A DNA stretch of 6,358 nt from an uncultured Acetatifactor sp. (lineage in GTDB: Bacteria > Bacillota > Clostridia > Lachnospirales > Lachnospiraceae). Below the pieces are notes generated by a model that was not told the origin of the DNA, did no database searches, and saw nothing but the letters and a program-made list of their open reading frames with translations. This document shows positions 5,243-6,358 of this stretch, piece by piece. The stretch's first letter is position 1; the number at the start of each line of letters is the position of its first letter. The position numbers and the translations under genes were made by a program. The DNA lies in contig CAJUGL010000103.1 in NCBI GenBank assembly GCA_910586515.1, forward strand, positions 1 through 6,358, written 5' to 3'.

Positions 5243-6055
5243 TTACAGCCTTTTCTGCAGCATTGCCCTGTCGCTCTCATTAACCTCCAGTACATTCATA
5301 GCCTGCTCTGCTCCCATTTTCATATTCGTCATAATCTTTTTAATAGAATCAAGCAAATTATTTAATCTTGCAATTTCTGCCTTTTGTTCCGCATACTTTT
5401 CAACCGCTTCACACATAATCCTCCGCCCTCCTTCTTCCTCTTTAAAATGCTTCACGCCTTTCGCCAGTTCCGAATAATAAATATCTTTTGATTCTTTACA
5501 TCCAAAATCATGCATCAGCTTACCGATTGCATCCTCTCCCTTATAACTGCCATTCACATACACTATATGGGAACCGTCATTAAAAGGAGCATCAATTTCC
5601 TCAAAATAACGGTTTACAGTATAAATTGGTATTCCATACCCAAATATATCTGTATGTGTAATAAACACCATATAAGAATCCCGAAGTTCCGAAAATTCCT
5701 GCCCTTCTTTCAACATCCGTGAATCCATCATGCTGCTGTTGAACCTGGCACGGCGTACATGTGCGCCATCCGGTTTATTTTGTACTTCAATATTGTAATG
5801 CCTGCCTGTGCTGTCCTTAGCCAGGATATCCAGCCGGATATTCCTGCCACCTACAACAGGGTTCTGAAACTCTCTTTGCCCAACAACACTTATCACATTG
5901 ATATCGTCCCTTTTCAGGATAATCCTTAGCAAAAGCTCCGTAGCCTCAATATTTCTGTCAAAAACCATAGACATCAGATCATCATCAAATAAGCTCATAT
6001 CATCAACAATCTGCTCTACCGTCCTGATGTCTTGTCGTATCTCTTCTGCTGCCAT
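5243..6055 (-). CDS. Rpn/PD-(D/E)XK nuclease family putative transposase
   Basis: The 270-residue protein matches the pattern of the PDDEXK_2/Rpn family (recombination-promoting nuclease, often named putative transposase). The N-terminus resembles the family's usual opening (LFDDDLMSMVFDRNIEATELLL, 22-43), followed by the nuclease core RLDILAKD (Asp76) and HYNIEVQN with Glu90 and Gln92. An ExQ in place of ExK is common in this family. YMVFITHTDIFGYG and YTVNRYFEE follow, and the C-terminal third is a predicted coiled coil (about 215-245, AVEKYAEQKAEIARLNNLL). E. coli Rpn proteins are DNA endonucleases that raise RecA-independent recombination; the same role here is inferred. It has its own promoter and terminator and is more AT-rich than the genes to its left, suggesting separate acquisition. 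The start at 6055 is supported by GGCGGTGAG upstream. These families are often numerous in one genome. Confidence 0.88.
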   Translation of the reverse strand: MAAEEIRQDIRTVEQIVDDMSLFDDDLMSMVFDRNIEATELLLRIILKRDDINVISVVGQREFQNPVVGGRNIRLDILAKDSTGRHYNIEVQNKPDGAHVRRARFNSSMMDSRMLKEGQEFSELRDSYMVFITHTDIFGYGIPIYTVNRYFEEIDAPFNDGSHIVYVNGSYKGEDAIGKLMHDFGCKESKDIYYSELAKGVKHFKEEEGGRRIMCEAVEKYAEQKAEIARLNNLLDSIKKIMTNMKMGAEQAMNVLEVNESDRAMLQKRL

Positions 6056-6081
6056 TTTCTCACCGCCTAACCTACATTTAT

Positions 6082-6110
6082 ATTATATCCTCTAAGCCTA
6101 ATATACACAA
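6082..6110 (-). promoter_or_regulatory. Sigma-A-type promoter for the PDDEXK nuclease gene
   Basis: On the minus strand there is a -35 box TTGTGT (6105-6110), a 17-base spacer, and a consensus -10 box TATAAT (6082-6087). Transcription would begin near 6075, leaving a leader of about 20 bases containing the ribosome site GGCGGTGAG. Confidence 0.7.
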
Positions 6111-6182
6111 TCCCTTTTCTGGCTTTCACGACGAATTCAAGTCACCTGTAACGTTCTTTTTTCTTAGTTTCATTCTGTCCAT
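6111..6182. other. Non-coding spacer between uvrB fragment and nuclease promoter
   Basis: There is no convincing gene. One minus-strand frame without a start codon is open to a TGA at 6142-6144 and ends in a basic stretch (NETKKKERYR), which may be the remnant tail of another gene. Confidence 0.3.
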
Positions 6183-6358
6183 TTATATCTGCCGAATCCT
6201 TAAAACCCGCATAAAATGGGCGTTCTCTGGACTAAGCAACACTGGAAAACCGATGTTTTCATAGTAGGACACAAAGTATTCCACTGCGTTTTCAGGGAAA
6301 AATTCCTTGAACTCGCCGTACAATTGTCCAGCAAGGGTCTTGTTGTGCGCTATTACCA
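6183..6358 (-). pseudogene. uvrB: uvrB 5' fragment, disrupted (runs off right edge)
   Basis: The first 32 codons visible (6261-6356) match the highly conserved stretch of UvrB that follows the Walker A region: IAHNKTLAGQLYGEF, FFPENAVEY, FVSYY. UvrB is the DNA damage-verification helicase subunit of the UvrABC excision nuclease. Real UvrB continues FVSYYDYYQPEAYVP; here identity stops exactly after FVSYY and the frame goes on 25 unrelated codons (ENIGFPVLLSPENAHF and so on) to TAA at 6183. The protein is therefore cut to roughly its first hundred residues, lacking the damage-binding hairpin and helicase domain 2. The upstream part lies outside the window. Whether this is a duplicate scrap, a recombination joint or the cell's only copy cannot be judged here. 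Confidence 0.75.
6244..6260. repeat. Small inverted repeat abutting the uvrB homology breakpoint
   Basis: GAAAAC (6245-6250), CGAT, GTTTTC (6255-6260) is a perfect six-base palindrome arm pair, and the last base is adjacent to the final codon that matches UvrB (6261). It may mark a recombination joint, or be coincidence. Confidence 0.3.

Noticed and set aside
5145..5477. Plus-strand 110-codon ORF with hydrophobic stretches
   Set aside because: It is antisense to the coiled-coil end of the PDDEXK nuclease. The apparent membrane segments arise from complementing Lys/Glu/Asn-rich codons.
1..6358. CRISPR array, tRNA or rRNA gene
   Set aside because: There are no regularly spaced repeats of 25-40 bases, no cloverleaf-like segment with a TTCRA box, and no conserved rRNA stretch.

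Overview
The window looks like part of an accessory plasmid, prophage or integrative element of a Gram-positive anaerobe, most likely a Clostridia/Lachnospiraceae-type gut bacterium. The reasons are moderate base composition, strong AAGGAG-type ribosome sites, tightly packed genes with ATGA-type overlaps, and the family types present. Every gene I can support is on the minus strand, so transcription runs from right (high coordinates) to left.

From right to left: a truncated 5' piece of uvrB runs in from the right edge (6183-6358) and loses homology abruptly at 6261. Next is a self-contained AT-rich unit: a good sigma-A promoter (6082-6110), a PDDEXK/Rpn-family nuclease-transposase gene (5243-6055), and a hairpin terminator (5161-5190). 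Then comes a recombination/replication cassette: a very short ORF with an excellent Shine-Dalgarno (5031-5060), a C-terminally curtailed YqaJ-type exonuclease (4467-4976), a double OB-fold single-stranded DNA-binding protein (3721-4371) and a RadC-like JAB metalloprotease-fold protein (3251-3724). It is followed by one good small ORF (3014-3190), a second doubtful one (2824-3009), and a type II segregation pair: a ParM-like actin (1938-2864) and, one base later, a 424-residue protein (662-1936). That protein has a ParR-like ribbon-helix-helix N-terminus continuous with a large domain of unknown function.

The left end carries two tyrosine recombinases in tandem: a 5'-truncated catalytic fragment (222-659), then the Arm-binding N-terminus of a second recombinase (1-228) that runs off the window. 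The fragment abuts the 3' end of the 424-residue gene with only a few bases between.

YqaJ, SSB and RadC-like genes are commonly found together in phage and plasmid recombination modules. ParM and the RHH protein would provide partitioning of a low-copy episome, and the recombinases integration or excision. Several joints look broken (uvrB, the 3' end of yqaJ, the 5' end of the first recombinase), so this is probably a rearranged or decaying element rather than an intact one. The most interesting item is the fusion of a ParR-like DNA-binding domain to an uncharacterised Cys/His-containing domain next to a ParM. No RNA gene or CRISPR array was seen.
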